A program made the position numbers and the translations under genes. A stretch of 64,000 bases of DNA from Ruminococcus callidus (GTDB lineage Bacteria > Bacillota > Clostridia > Oscillospirales > Ruminococcaceae): positions 1 through 64,000 of the forward strand of contig NZ_JAJFCK010000013.1 of assembly GCF_020709055.1 (NCBI RefSeq), in the 5' to 3' direction. The notes under the pieces are model-generated. The model was not told where the DNA came from. It did not search any database and worked only from the letters and a program-made list of their open reading frames with translations. Below are positions 17,826-29,833 of the stretch, piece by piece. Numbering within the stretch: position 1 is the stretch's first letter; every line of letters starts with the position of its first letter.

Positions 17826-18074
17826 ATGAAAATATGCATAGCCTATGACGGCGTCCTTCATCAAGTTCAGAAGGATGGAAAAATCCACAAAAAGCTTGAT
17901 AATAAAGTTACCTATGCAAGCTTTGAATCGGCAGATAAATTCAGAAAGCATAAGGAAAATGTCGTTGCTTCTGTTTACAATACAGATGAGATTGCGCTGC
18001 GTGTGAAAAACGGTGACAACGCAAACTGGATACAAAAGGACAACAGCAAACCTTTCACTGATTTATCATTCTGA
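17826..18074 (+). pseudogene. Transposase-like fragment (possibly ISLre2/UPF0236)
   Basis: The 82-residue ORF (MKICIAYDGVLHQVQKDGKI ... RVKNGDNANWIQKDN) weakly resembles the central GDGASWI region of ISLre2-type transposases. It lacks a good start site and stops soon after. Stop-filled coding-like sequence continues to about 18175. Probably a relic; the family call is tentative. Confidence 0.3.
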
Positions 18075-18192
18075 TTTTTTGTATTGTGACGATTTTGAGA
18101 AATGCTGCTTACTTTTGCTTGACACTAACGATACCGTCTGTGAGATGGACAAAGGAAAATTAGCCGTACTTTCATAGGCATAAAGTAATTCC

Positions 18193-21207
<3,015 letters not shown>

Positions 21208-22605
21208 TTAGTTCTGTGATTCCATCACAACTTCATTTTCGGATATTCCAAGTTTTTCTTTGATTTCCGCATTTGCCTTTTCAACATTCATCTTAGAAAG
21301 AATAAATGTGATGATCAGATCCAGTGCAAACGGAATGATCAGATACATAATGTGAAGCATATTGATCGCAGAATTAGGCTGTACTGTCAAAGTGCCCTTG
21401 AATCCGCTAAGGTCGAGCAAAAGACCGACAATTGCTGTTCCAAGTCCACCACCAATTTTTACACCAAGTGATGTGCAGGAGTACATGATTCCATCAACGT
21501 GCTTGTGTTTGGTAAGCCAGCTATATTCAGAGCATGATGCGATGACTGCATTCATATCACCTTGCCATGGACCTTGACCGAGTGCTGCAAGTGCTGTAAA
21601 TGCAAGCATCAGCGGAATGTTTCCCATGTATCCGGCAACTGCTACCAGAAGTCTGCCAACTGTTGCTACCATGTAGCTGTATTTGTTCAGCTTATACATG
21701 CCGTTCCATTTTTGTACGATGGTAGGAGTGAAGATCAAGGCGATAATCAAAGGAATATTGATAAACCACGCAAACGTGCCGAACATATTCTCATTTGCGA
21801 GAATATATTTTGCATAGTATGTTCCAACACCGATCATCGCACCATAGAACTGCTGCAAAATGTAGGTTACTGTGATCATCACATAATATTTGTTGTGTAC
21901 GAGAATTTTGAATGCTTCTCCAAAACTGTATTTGGTTTCTTCTGTTTTTGTTTCACTGTCTGCCAGTTCTTCATCAGAAAGTTCCTTTACAGAAAGAGCG
22001 GAAATTGTATTTACAATAAGACCGATAACCGCATAAATAATTGCGACTGTTCTCCAGCCATTTGCACCACCGCCCATTGCTTCAACAAATTGGAATGTAA
22101 CAGCCTGAATCAGGAGGCTTGTTCCAAATGCGAAGATAAAGCGATAAGAACCCATCTGAACTCTTTCCTTGCTGTTCTTTGTAACAAGAGCGGTCAGAGT
22201 AGAATATGCGATGTTGTTTGCCGTATAAAATACACTGTTAAGAAGTGTGTAGCAGATAAAGAACCATGCGTACTGAGCAAAATTATCCATGTTCATCGGG
22301 ATTGCAAATACACCAATCAAGGTAATTGCACAGCCGATAAAACCATAAAGCATCCACGGTTTTGCCTTGCCCATTTTCGTATGTGTCTTATCAATCAACG
22401 TACCAAAAATGATGTCCGTTATTCCATCAAAAATCTTCGATACAGCAATGAGAACGCCAATAACACCTGCGTTTAATCCAATTGTGTCGGTAAGATAGAT
22501 CATTACGAATGATGTCAGCAATGCATAGACAACGTTCCCTGCAACATCGCCGGAACCATAACCGACTTTGTTATACCACTTTAAGTATGTTTTTTCTTTG
22601 CTCAT
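21208..22605 (-). CDS. GPH-family sugar:cation symporter
   Basis: This 465-residue membrane protein with about 12 hydrophobic segments starts MSKEKTYLKWYNKVGYGSGD, typical of the glycoside-pentoside-hexuronide family (LacS/MelB-like). The KISD/DIIFGTLIDKTHTKMGKAKPW loop is the cytoplasmic family motif. The ATG at 22605 has an AAAGGAG site; the frame extends 44 codons upstream without one. It probably imports a beta-galactoside for the downstream enzyme. No IIA-like tail is present. Confidence 0.9.
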   Translation of the reverse strand: MSKEKTYLKWYNKVGYGSGDVAGNVVYALLTSFVMIYLTDTIGLNAGVIGVLIAVSKIFDGITDIIFGTLIDKTHTKMGKAKPWMLYGFIGCAITLIGVFAIPMNMDNFAQYAWFFICYTLLNSVFYTANNIAYSTLTALVTKNSKERVQMGSYRFIFAFGTSLLIQAVTFQFVEAMGGGANGWRTVAIIYAVIGLIVNTISALSVKELSDEELADSETKTEETKYSFGEAFKILVHNKYYVMITVTYILQQFYGAMIGVGTYYAKYILANENMFGTFAWFINIPLIIALIFTPTIVQKWNGMYKLNKYSYMVATVGRLLVAVAGYMGNIPLMLAFTALAALGQGPWQGDMNAVIASCSEYSWLTKHKHVDGIMYSCTSLGVKIGGGLGTAIVGLLLDLSGFKGTLTVQPNSAINMLHIMYLIIPFALDLIITFILSKMNVEKANAEIKEKLGISENEVVMESQN

Positions 22606-22945
22606 AATAGAGCTCCTTTCATTGTTTGTATGCCCACATGGATAGAATTTTCCCATAATGAATGATACGAACTGCTTTTCATCTTGCAAAAACGAAATAA
22701 TGCCATCGTCAGAATAGATGATTATTTTTTTGAGCATAAAGAATTTTTACTGAATTCAACATGGAATTACAATGAAAGACGTCTTTTTTAATTCTTTCCT
22801 CTCATTTCTTAATTCTATTATACCACACAAAACGACTTAAAAAATACACAAAGTTATAAAATATATGCACAAAATTTCGGATTTTTCTTGTAATCAGTGA
22901 TCAGGTGTGATATACTATAGTTATAGAAGCAAGGAGGTGCTTTTT
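22606..22945. promoter_or_regulatory. Divergent control region of galactoside operon and AraC gene
   Basis: The AraC side has TTGTAA (22888-22893), 17 nt, TATACT (22911-22916). The transporter side has an extended -10, TGG-TATAAT (complement of 22817-22822), without a clear -35, as expected for activator-dependent promoters. No gene lies between. Confidence 0.5.
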
Positions 22946-23812
22946 ATGTTTATGAATGTTGCCTATTTAAACAACTCTACATCTACTGTAGTGGATAATA
23001 CGAAACCTTTGATTGTAACAAGCTGTGGAAATTATCGTGTGAAAAATCGTTCTGAAGTAGTAACATATCGTCCGAAGGGAAGAAAAGATTATCAGCTTTT
23101 ATATATTGCCTCCGGAAAAGGACATTTTTTCATTCACGGAGAAGAAAAAACGGTTTCAGCCGGAAATATTATTATATATTTGCCGGATCAACCACAGGAA
23201 TATGTTTATTATCGTGCAGATCAAACCGATGTTTATTGGGTGCATTTTACCGGAAATGAAGTAGAAGAAATTTTAAAGTATTACAATATCAACCTGCAAA
23301 ATAATATTCTCTATATCGGAACATCTCCCGATTATCAGTGGTTATTTGGTCAGATGATTCAGGAATTGCAGCTTTGCAGACCACGGTATGATGAATTGAT
23401 TTCTTTGCAGCTGCGAAATATTTTTGTTTTGATAAGCCGTGCAATCATGAGTGCAAAGAAATTCAGCAGCACCAGTGAAAAAGAAGTTGCTTTTGCGATG
23501 CACTATTTTCGTAAGAATTACAACACAGAAATCAGCATTGAGGAGTACTCCGAATCCAGAGGGCTTAGCAACTGTTGGTTTATTCAGCGCTTTAAAGAAA
23601 TCACAGGTTCCAGTCCGCTGCAATATATCTTAAAGCTGCGAATCTCCAATGCACAAAGTTTGTTAGAAAATACGGACTACACCATTACTGAAATTGCAAA
23701 TATGGTTGGATACACCAATTCGCTTTATTTCAGCAGACTGTTTCATAAATACATTGGTATGTCACCAAAAGAATATCGAAAAGTAAAACTCAAAGAAAAT
23801 CTCAGGGAGTAA
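22946..23812 (+). CDS. AraC-family regulator of the galactoside operon
   Basis: This 288-residue protein has an N-terminal cupin-like sensor (YQLLYIASGKGHFFIHGEEKT) and a C-terminal double helix-turn-helix (SIEEYSESRGLSNCWFIQRFKEITGSSPLQY, then ITEIANMVGYTNSLYFSRLFHKYIGMSPKEYR). The ATG at 22946 follows AAGGAGG by 8 nt; an upstream in-frame start is less likely. It is divergent from the transporter/lacZ genes and so is their likely regulator. Confidence 0.9.
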   Translation: MFMNVAYLNNSTSTVVDNTKPLIVTSCGNYRVKNRSEVVTYRPKGRKDYQLLYIASGKGHFFIHGEEKTVSAGNIIIYLPDQPQEYVYYRADQTDVYWVHFTGNEVEEILKYYNINLQNNILYIGTSPDYQWLFGQMIQELQLCRPRYDELISLQLRNIFVLISRAIMSAKKFSSTSEKEVAFAMHYFRKNYNTEISIEEYSESRGLSNCWFIQRFKEITGSSPLQYILKLRISNAQSLLENTDYTITEIANMVGYTNSLYFSRLFHKYIGMSPKEYRKVKLKENLRE

Positions 23813-23817
23813 AAAAC

Positions 23818-23858
23818 AAAACTCGTTTGGCTAAAACTAAACCAAACGAGTTTTGTTG
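23818..23858 (+). terminator. Terminator of the AraC gene
   Basis: A 13-bp perfect stem AAAACTCGTTTGG / CCAAACGAGTTTT with A and T runs on its sides just after the stop; it can work in both directions. Confidence 0.75.
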
Positions 23859-23883
23859 ATTTTTGATCAGAAATAAGGAATGG

Positions 23884-24252
23884 CTACATTACCAAACACG
23901 TCTGAATTGCAATCTCCTCAGCTTGCAACTCAAAGAGATTTTCAAGCTGCCAAACCTTAGCGGTATCGGCATTTTTCATCGCAAGTGTATATTCAGGATC
24001 AGTAGCACGCATTTTATTCCAGATTTTCCACTTTTCTTTTTCACACTCAGTGATACGCTCATCAATATGAACATAGATTCTGCCCTTATCTGTTTCTGCC
24101 TGCAAACGTTCAGGACAATGTTCCTCTGCCCACTTGATATAGATACACGCAAGTTTGTTGTTGCTGTAATCGTGATAATCATTGCCACACTGCGTAATCA
24201 TCATTCTGTCGGTGTCAAGTGCCATTCTCTGATAATCATGCTTGTAAATCAT
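23884..24252 (-). CDS. Unrecognised 122-residue protein
   Basis: I do not recognise it. It is a charged, Trp- and Cys-containing protein (WAEEHCPERLQAETDKGRIY; KEKWKIWNKMRA) with no signal peptide or membrane segment. It begins 4 nt after the out-of-frame end (24257) of the preceding secreted protein, which suggests an operon. A faint likeness to TnpV-type transposon proteins in the C-terminus is not enough for a call. Confidence 0.5.
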   Translation of the reverse strand: MIYKHDYQRMALDTDRMMITQCGNDYHDYSNNKLACIYIKWAEEHCPERLQAETDKGRIYVHIDERITECEKEKWKIWNKMRATDPEYTLAMKNADTAKVWQLENLFELQAEEIAIQTCLVM

Positions 24253-24256
24253 AATC

Positions 24257-24933
24257 TTAACCTCTTTTCTTCTTTATCAAAAATCCTGCAAGAACAGCGA
24301 TTCCTGCGAGAATAATTCCGCCAATTCCATAAATCAGACCATTTGAGTTTTTTTCTCACTTGTTGACGCTGTTGCTTCCTCAGATATATCAACTGTAGTG
24401 TCATCATCAATTTTCAGATTTTCTCCGACACGGTGAGCAGTTCCGTTTCCATTATCAGCAGTAACAGAATTGTACTTTACTTCTCCTGCATCTTCTGTCA
24501 AAGTACTGAACGGCATAAAGCTGTCGATCACATTGCCGTTATCATCACTCATCAGCCACTTGCCGTTTTGCAAATTGAAATGATATGTGGTTTCATCGGT
24601 AATAATTGTCCAATTTCCGTCACGATCATCATTGAAATTCCAATTATCTGTGAGTTCATCATAATAGTCTTTGAAATTGTAGTTCAGTTGACCGATTTTG
24701 CTCCAATCATAATTATCATTGCCATAATTGTCATTGACCCAGTCAGTCAGAATATGGTGCTTATAGCTTGCTTCGGGAAAGATAAGTCCGTCATCTCCCT
24801 TGCCGTGCCACCAATCAGACCAAATCTCTCTGACGATATAGTCTTTATCAAGCATATTATCGGCATAGGCTGTCAGACTTGCTGAGCCTATCAAAGTAAT
24901 ACTTGCTGCAATGGGGATTATTTTTTGAATCAT
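24257..24933 (-). CDS. Secreted Asp/Trp-rich protein with slippage-controlled membrane anchor
   Basis: As read, the protein has 199 residues and ends at 24334: a signal peptide (IIPIAASITLIGSASLTAYA), a Trp/Asn/Asp-rich domain (WSDWWHGKGDDGL, DNWNFNDDRDGNW), and an acidic Thr-rich tail. The A7 tract at 24348-24354 throws it out of frame. With one more A it would continue GLIYGIGGIILAGIAVLAGF plus LIKKKRG, a C-terminal membrane anchor, ending at 24257. Secreted and anchored forms by replication or transcription slippage are therefore possible. It is controlled by a promoter overlapping the RHH operator. Confidence 0.65.
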
Positions 24934-24955
24934 TTTGAAAATCTCCTTTTATGTT

Positions 24956-25003
24956 TAGTATTGGGTACAATACTATTATATATTATTGCACTTGTTTTTA
25001 CAA
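24956..25003 (-). promoter_or_regulatory. Promoter and operator of the secreted-protein gene
   Basis: Minus-strand TTGTAA (24998-25003), 17 nt, TATAAT (24975-24980). Overlapping the -10 edge is the palindrome TAGTATTG-GGTA-CAATACTA (24956-24975), whose second copy lies at the RHH promoter. Confidence 0.65.
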
Positions 25004-25057
25004 GCCGCAATGCGCACAAAGTTCTCTGAAAAATCTGGACAATTTTTATAAGATGAA

Positions 25058-25108
25058 TTGACAAAAAGCTTCTAAGATAGTATAATTATAGTAATGGGTA
25101 CAATACGA
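25058..25108 (+). promoter_or_regulatory. Promoter and operator of the RHH gene
   Basis: A perfect TTGACA (25058-25063), 17 nt, TATAAT (25081-25086). The operator-like TAGTAATG-GGTA-CAATACGA (25089-25108) covers the start site and shares GGGTACAATAC with 24956-24975. Confidence 0.7.
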
Positions 25109-25122
25109 AAGGATTGATTTCT

Positions 25123-25335
25123 ATGTACTACAACGAAAAGCGAAAAGCAATTACGGCAAAGTATGTGAAAACACACCTTGATGACATCAAGATTCGTGTT
25201 CCAAAGGGACAGCGTGAAAAACTGAAATCTATTGCTTCTGAAATGGGCATGAGCATGAACCAGATGTTTATTAAGGCTGTAGAGGAATATATTGAAAAGA
25301 ACTATAAGCCGGAAGCGGAAAGTGAAACAGATTGA
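25123..25335 (+). CDS. Ribbon-helix-helix DNA-binding protein
   Basis: In this 70-residue protein the strand DDIKIRVPKGQ is followed by two helices (EKLKSIASEMGMS, MNQMFIKAVEEYIEKN), the Arc/CopG pattern. The ATG at 25123 lies 9 nt after AAAGGA; a TTG at 25114 is inside the ribosome site. The two matching palindromes in the shared promoter region suggest it represses itself and the divergent secreted-protein operon. Confidence 0.8.
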   Translation: MYYNEKRKAITAKYVKTHLDDIKIRVPKGQREKLKSIASEMGMSMNQMFIKAVEEYIEKNYKPEAESETD

Positions 25336-25418
25336 CAAATCGGAATTTAACGCACATCTAAAAAACGAGAATTCATAGAAACGTAGCCATAAAATGGTGA
25401 TGAAAGGACGTATAACTT

Positions 25419-26051
25419 ATGAGTAAAAAAGTATTTGTTTTGGTACACGATTACTGGCATCATGATGATTCCATCAAGCCTATGATGGACTATCTGTTTA
25501 ACGCAGATTATGAAGTAACATTCACAAAGAACCCAAATGATTATTTCAACGGGCAGTTTGATTTGTTTTTGTCTTTCAAAGATCCTATTGAAAATGATCA
25601 GATTCCTACTCCAATCTGGTGTGATGAAAAATGGACGGAGAAATTTCTGAATGATGTTCAGAATGGTATGGGAACGATTATGTTTCACGCATCACTTACT
25701 GATTACCCAGAAAATCACGCAATCCTCACAAATGTTGTAAGAAGTAACTTTATCACTCATCCCGAACAATGTCCGCTTACTGTAAAACCGATAGCAGAAC
25801 ATCCGATTATTGAAGGCATTGGCAAATTCACATTCCCTGATTTTGACGAACATTATGTAATGAAAATGATTCCGAATGCTGATACAACGATTCTTGCAGA
25901 AACCGTTTCAAAGAACGGCGTTCAGCCTGCTGTATGGATTCACACCTATGGCAAGGGAAAAATCTGCTGTATCGTTCCTGCACACAATACCCAAAATCTG
26001 ACCTGTGAACCATTTGTCAAACTTGTAAAGAATGCTATTGATTGGGTTTAA
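25419..26051 (+). CDS. ThuA-like domain protein
   Basis: This 210-residue protein starts KKVFVLVHDYWHHDD. The pattern LFLSF, NGMGTIMFHASLTDYPENH, HPIIEGIGKFTFPDFDEHY and VWIHTYGKGKICCIVPAHN is that of the ThuA class-I-glutaminase-like fold. Such proteins are often linked to sugar metabolism, with mostly unknown reactions. It has an AAAGGA site. Its place beside mobilisation genes suggests cargo. Confidence 0.75.
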   Translation: MSKKVFVLVHDYWHHDDSIKPMMDYLFNADYEVTFTKNPNDYFNGQFDLFLSFKDPIENDQIPTPIWCDEKWTEKFLNDVQNGMGTIMFHASLTDYPENHAILTNVVRSNFITHPEQCPLTVKPIAEHPIIEGIGKFTFPDFDEHYVMKMIPNADTTILAETVSKNGVQPAVWIHTYGKGKICCIVPAHNTQNLTCEPFVKLVKNAIDWV

Positions 26052-26087
26052 TAGCATTAATAGAGCGTCAAATTCCAGTTTGTATGG

Positions 26088-27431
26088 CTATTCTAACTCT
26101 CCCTTTTTCCTTTTTTGTTCAGGCTCATCACGCAAACTTACAAGATAATCGTCAATGGTCTGACTTGCCTTATCCAAATCAGCATACTCTTTTTTGAGAT
26201 AACGGTATTCTTCATAGAGTTTTTCCCGTTCCTCATACAACGCCTGCCTTTGACGGTCAAGCACCATTTCTGACGGAAATCTGCCGTCCGGATACAATAA
26301 TTTTAACTGACTTCCAACGCTCTTGTACTTCTCCAGTACAGGAGCGTTTTTCTTTGCATATTCTTTTTGTTTCCATGCTGAAAGGGACTTATACTTGTCA
26401 TGATACGGTTTACTGCGTTGAAATTGTCGGACAAGTTCTATCTGTTCTGACAAAGTGTTTATCTTTTTATCCAGATTTTCGATGCTCTGCGTAATCATTC
26501 CACGCCGTGCCATAACGGTCATGGTGGTCGGTTTCAACTCTGATGTGCTGTGAACATTGTAACTTTCAAGCAGATTTATCATCTGGGCTACGTTCTTCAT
26601 ATTCTGAATATCTGCCCAATACTGCAAGCCTCTGTTATCAAACTTATCACGGTCAAGAATCATCTTTCTGTGCGATGAAAACTGTCTGATTCTACGCTGA
26701 ATATTCTCAGGAAGATAGTAATATCCCAGCGTTTTTGCTCGGACAAAGCGTCGTTGTCCCTGCATACGAAATTTAAGAGAAATCGTGTTTTCTGGTTTGT
26801 AAACTGTTTCGATTCCGTTTAATCTGCACTTTTCAAGAAAGTCCTCAAACGTATCAGACCGCAGAATGATACAGTCCAGTTCATAGCGAAGTTTTTCTTT
26901 CCATGATAAACCTTGCTGCTGTTTTGTCCATTCATAGTGCGAAATTCCCTTACCGATTTCCTCATATGCAACAACAGACAATCCCATTTCTTTGCATACC
27001 TCATCAGAAATCTGACGGATTTTCTTCCACGCAGGATTATGTTTGGTATCCATGAGTGTACCAAACGTTCTGTAATTCTCCATATTGGTTTTGCAGAAAA
27101 TAATGTGATTATGGATATGGTCTTTGTCCGTATGCGTTGCGAGAACATACTTGTATTTTCCCTGAAAGAGTTCGTCGCAAAGCATCAGTCCAGCCTGATG
27201 TACCTGTTCCGCTGTTGCTTCATTCGGTGCAAAACTCTGTATGATATGATAACTCAGAACACTCCCTATATTTCTTCCCATGCTTCTCAGCTTGCTGAAC
27301 TCGTTAGAAATCTCAGCTGCATTTCCCCAGCAACCGTATCGGGTAACATATGCTGCTTTATCAGGATTCATAATATACTTGATGGATTTAGCTTCTGTAA
27401 CTCGGATTAGATGGATTGAAGTTGTTGCCAT
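26088..27431 (-). CDS. mobA: MobA/VirD2-type relaxase
   Basis: This 447-residue protein has the relaxase three-His motif HTDKDHIHNHIIF near residue 100 and the early IKYIMNPDKA segment. The C-terminal part is a long charged coiled coil (EKLYEEYRYLKKEYADLDKA). It nicks oriT and pilots the DNA strand. The start lies within the end of mobC (25-nt overlap). No type IV secretion genes are seen, so the element is mobilisable, not self-transmissible. Confidence 0.92.
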   Translation of the reverse strand: MATTSIHLIRVTEAKSIKYIMNPDKAAYVTRYGCWGNAAEISNEFSKLRSMGRNIGSVLSYHIIQSFAPNEATAEQVHQAGLMLCDELFQGKYKYVLATHTDKDHIHNHIIFCKTNMENYRTFGTLMDTKHNPAWKKIRQISDEVCKEMGLSVVAYEEIGKGISHYEWTKQQQGLSWKEKLRYELDCIILRSDTFEDFLEKCRLNGIETVYKPENTISLKFRMQGQRRFVRAKTLGYYYLPENIQRRIRQFSSHRKMILDRDKFDNRGLQYWADIQNMKNVAQMINLLESYNVHSTSELKPTTMTVMARRGMITQSIENLDKKINTLSEQIELVRQFQRSKPYHDKYKSLSAWKQKEYAKKNAPVLEKYKSVGSQLKLLYPDGRFPSEMVLDRQRQALYEEREKLYEEYRYLKKEYADLDKASQTIDDYLVSLRDEPEQKRKKGELE

Positions 27432-27721
27432 ATCTCAGTCACTCCCTTCTGCAACTCATAAAGTTCCTGTTTGTAAATACGGCTTGTGGAGTTCACTCTG
27501 TGTGCAATCTGATTGATATTGTTTGCCACACGCATAACCGCCTGACGTATTTTTTTCAGTTCCTCATGGTCGTATTCGAGATAGATTCCATTCACAACCT
27601 GCTGACGAAGATATGCACTGACAGAGGACATTCCTGACAACGCAAAACGTTTTTCAAGCACTTTCGCTTCTGATTCTGTCAGCCTGATGACATACCGTTT
27701 GTCCACTTTTTCTGTTTTCAT
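27407..27721 (-). CDS. mobC: MobC-like relaxosome protein
   Basis: This 104-residue protein begins MKTEKVDKRYVIRLTESEAK with a ribbon-helix-helix N-terminus and the SAYLRQQVVNG and AVMRVANNINQIAHRVN segments of the MobC family. It helps the relaxase open oriT. The ATG at 27721 follows AAGGAGA; an upstream in-frame ATG at 27754 overlaps that ribosome site. Confidence 0.85.
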   Translation of the reverse strand: MKTEKVDKRYVIRLTESEAKVLEKRFALSGMSSVSAYLRQQVVNGIYLEYDHEELKKIRQAVMRVANNINQIAHRVNSTSRIYKQELYELQKGVTEIWQQLQSI

Positions 27722-27765
27722 TTTGTTTTGATTTCTCCTTATCGTTGACACCATCAGGTGTTTAT

Positions 27766-27830
27766 TCAGAGGGTCTTAGGGATTCTTCCCTAACAAGCGG
27801 ATGATTGGCAGGCGGTCATTTTCTGACCGT
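27766..27830. other. Putative oriT region
   Basis: Directly upstream of mobC is the hairpin TTAGGGA-TTCT-TCCCTAA (27776-27793), flanked by GGGTC and CAAGC. A second inverted repeat CGGTCA/TGACCG lies at 27813-27829. Position and form agree with origins of transfer of mobA/mobC elements; the nick site is not identified. Confidence 0.5.
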
Positions 27831-28139
27831 TCGTGCCACATCATCGTTGCTTGCTACTCCAGATCAGCTGTGTCAGCCCATTCTCTTTTCTGTATCACTT
27901 TTCCTCTCATATATCACGTAATTTTTGGAGAGAAACGCAACCGGTTTTCTGCTGTAAATTCAATTGTTTATTGAATATTTACACTTTTCGTTCATTTTCA
28001 CATTCAACTACAGGTTTTTCTGAATGCAAATATGTTACAATATCCGCAGCATAAATTTATGGAAAGATTGGATATAACATTGAACGTTCAAATATGATTG
28101 TGAATACCGGTATTCATGATTCAGGAAGGAGTTCTGAAC
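27831..28139. other. Gene-free interval before recombinase 1
   Basis: AT-rich, without ORFs of interest. A TACAAT box near 28036 may belong to the recombinase promoter. Possible attachment site material, but no repeat pair could be recognised. Confidence 0.35.
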
Positions 28140-29693
28140 ATGGATTTTACAGACAAATTGGATATACTCTATGCCCGCCGTTCCAGCGAGGATGGAAAAG
28201 ATGGTGAGAGTATTGAAAATCAGGTTGCACTGCTCAAGCAGTATGCAGCCGACAAAGGGTACTATAACATTAAAGTTGTCACAGATGACGGATATACAGG
28301 TACGAACTTTAACAGACCCGGCTTTCAGGAAGCCTTTGCTCTCATTCAGCACAGACGTGTTGGACGCTTTATCGTAAAAGATCTGTCCCGTCTTGGCAGA
28401 AATACAATTGAGGTTGGTCAATACATTGGCGTAATTTTTCCACGTTTCGGTGTAGAATTTATCTCCGTACATGACGGACCGGAATCCAGTGATCCTGACA
28501 GCTTGGTAACGCAGTTCAAAAACATCATGAACGAGTACTACGCAAAGGATATTTCGGATAAGCAAAAGCTTTCGCTTCAGGCAAGAAGCAACAGCGGCAG
28601 ACACATTGCTTCGACACCTACATACGGATATAAGCTTGATCCGAATGACCGTCACCATTGGATCATTGATGAACCTGCCGCAGAAGTGGTAAGACTTGTT
28701 TTCAAATACTACAACGAAGGTATGCAAGTATCAGAGATTGCACGCAGGCTGGAAAATGCAAAATATCCTGCACCGTCCTATTATCGTCATCGTGTTGTAA
28801 AAGGTTCCAGAACAGAAAAGAATCCCTATCACTGGACAGGCAGCAGTGTAACGGCTATTTTGAAACGCCAGGAATACGTTGGTGATACAGTGAATTTCAA
28901 AACGTATCATACAAGTTTTAAAGATAAACAAGTACATTATCGTGATGAAGAAAGTTTTACTATTATTCCTGATACACAGGAAGCTATCATTTCCCGTGAA
29001 GAATATGAAAAGGCAAAGAAACGCCGCAAATCCACTAGACGTGTGATTCAAACCAGAGAGAAACACCTGCTGGACGATATGGTGTACTGTGAAGATTGCG
29101 GCAAGAAGATGTATCTGAATTTCCGCAAATACGCAGGTGGAAACTGCTATGTGTATATCTGCGACAGTTATCGCAAAAAGAAAGGCTGCACTGCCCATTA
29201 CATACAGGAAACGGAAGTAATTACATCTGTTCTATATGATGTACGTAGAATTTTCGATATGTACAGGTTAGATAAAAACGAGTGCAGACGTACTCTGGTC
29301 AGGTGGATCTGCCAGCGGAATGAAAGGGAAATTCGAGATATCAATGCACGCATCAAAACCATTACCGACAGACTTCAAACGATCAATCAAACGGAACAGG
29401 CTCTCTTTGAACAGAAACTACAAGATGAAATTTCTCAGGAAACCTTTACAAATATAACGGTCAGCATGAATGCGGAATCAGAATCACTTAAAAACGAGTA
29501 CGGCAAGCTTTTGATCCTACTTGACAAAGCAGAGGCATTTGCTGATACGGAGATTACCAAAGATGACAGATACATTTTAGAGCAACTGGTGGAAAAAGTA
29601 ACGATTCAGGAAATCGAAACAACTGATATTTACAACAAGCCTGCAACAAAAGTCAAAGTGTTGGTTTATTTCGTGGATATCGGACAGATCTGA
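28140..29693 (+). CDS. Large serine recombinase 1
   Basis: This 517-residue protein has the catalytic Ser in YARRSS (residue 15), the resolvase motif VKDLSRLGRN, then a recombinase domain (GYKLDPNDRHHW...EAAEVVRLVF), a zinc ribbon (CEDCGKKMY ... CDSYRKKKGC) and a coiled coil. Such enzymes integrate and excise mobile elements. The ATG at 28140 follows AAGGAG; an upstream in-frame ATG at 28116 lacks a site. It faces mobC across the oriT region, so this pair is probably the integration/transfer module. Confidence 0.92.
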   Translation: MDFTDKLDILYARRSSEDGKDGESIENQVALLKQYAADKGYYNIKVVTDDGYTGTNFNRPGFQEAFALIQHRRVGRFIVKDLSRLGRNTIEVGQYIGVIFPRFGVEFISVHDGPESSDPDSLVTQFKNIMNEYYAKDISDKQKLSLQARSNSGRHIASTPTYGYKLDPNDRHHWIIDEPAAEVVRLVFKYYNEGMQVSEIARRLENAKYPAPSYYRHRVVKGSRTEKNPYHWTGSSVTAILKRQEYVGDTVNFKTYHTSFKDKQVHYRDEESFTIIPDTQEAIISREEYEKAKKRRKSTRRVIQTREKHLLDDMVYCEDCGKKMYLNFRKYAGGNCYVYICDSYRKKKGCTAHYIQETEVITSVLYDVRRIFDMYRLDKNECRRTLVRWICQRNEREIRDINARIKTITDRLQTINQTEQALFEQKLQDEISQETFTNITVSMNAESESLKNEYGKLLILLDKAEAFADTEITKDDRYILEQLVEKVTIQEIETTDIYNKPATKVKVLVYFVDIGQI

Positions 29694-29770
29694 ATGGCTG
29701 CACATCAGTAACAAGTGCGACGATACGGCGACGATGCGTTAAAACTTCGGCGACAATGTTCCCATAACTA

Positions 29771-29828
29771 TTGAAAAAAGTCCTCCTGTGCGCTATTCTT
29801 AATAGTAAGTAATGCACAGGAGGACTTT
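29771..29828 (+). promoter_or_regulatory. Recombinase 2 promoter within a 15-bp inverted repeat
   Basis: TTGAAA (29771-29776), 17 nt, TATTCT (29794-29799). A perfect inverted repeat, AAAGTCCTCCTGTGC at 29777-29791 and its complement at 29814-29828, begins in the promoter spacer and ends over the AGGAGG ribosome site (29818-29823). It could act as an operator, or block translation if transcripts enter from upstream. Confidence 0.55.
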
Positions 29829-29833
29829 GATTT

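Noticed and set aside
21562-22476. 304-codon open frame on the plus strand
   Set aside because: Antisense to the sugar transporter; Cys/His-rich composition reflects codons of the opposite strand.
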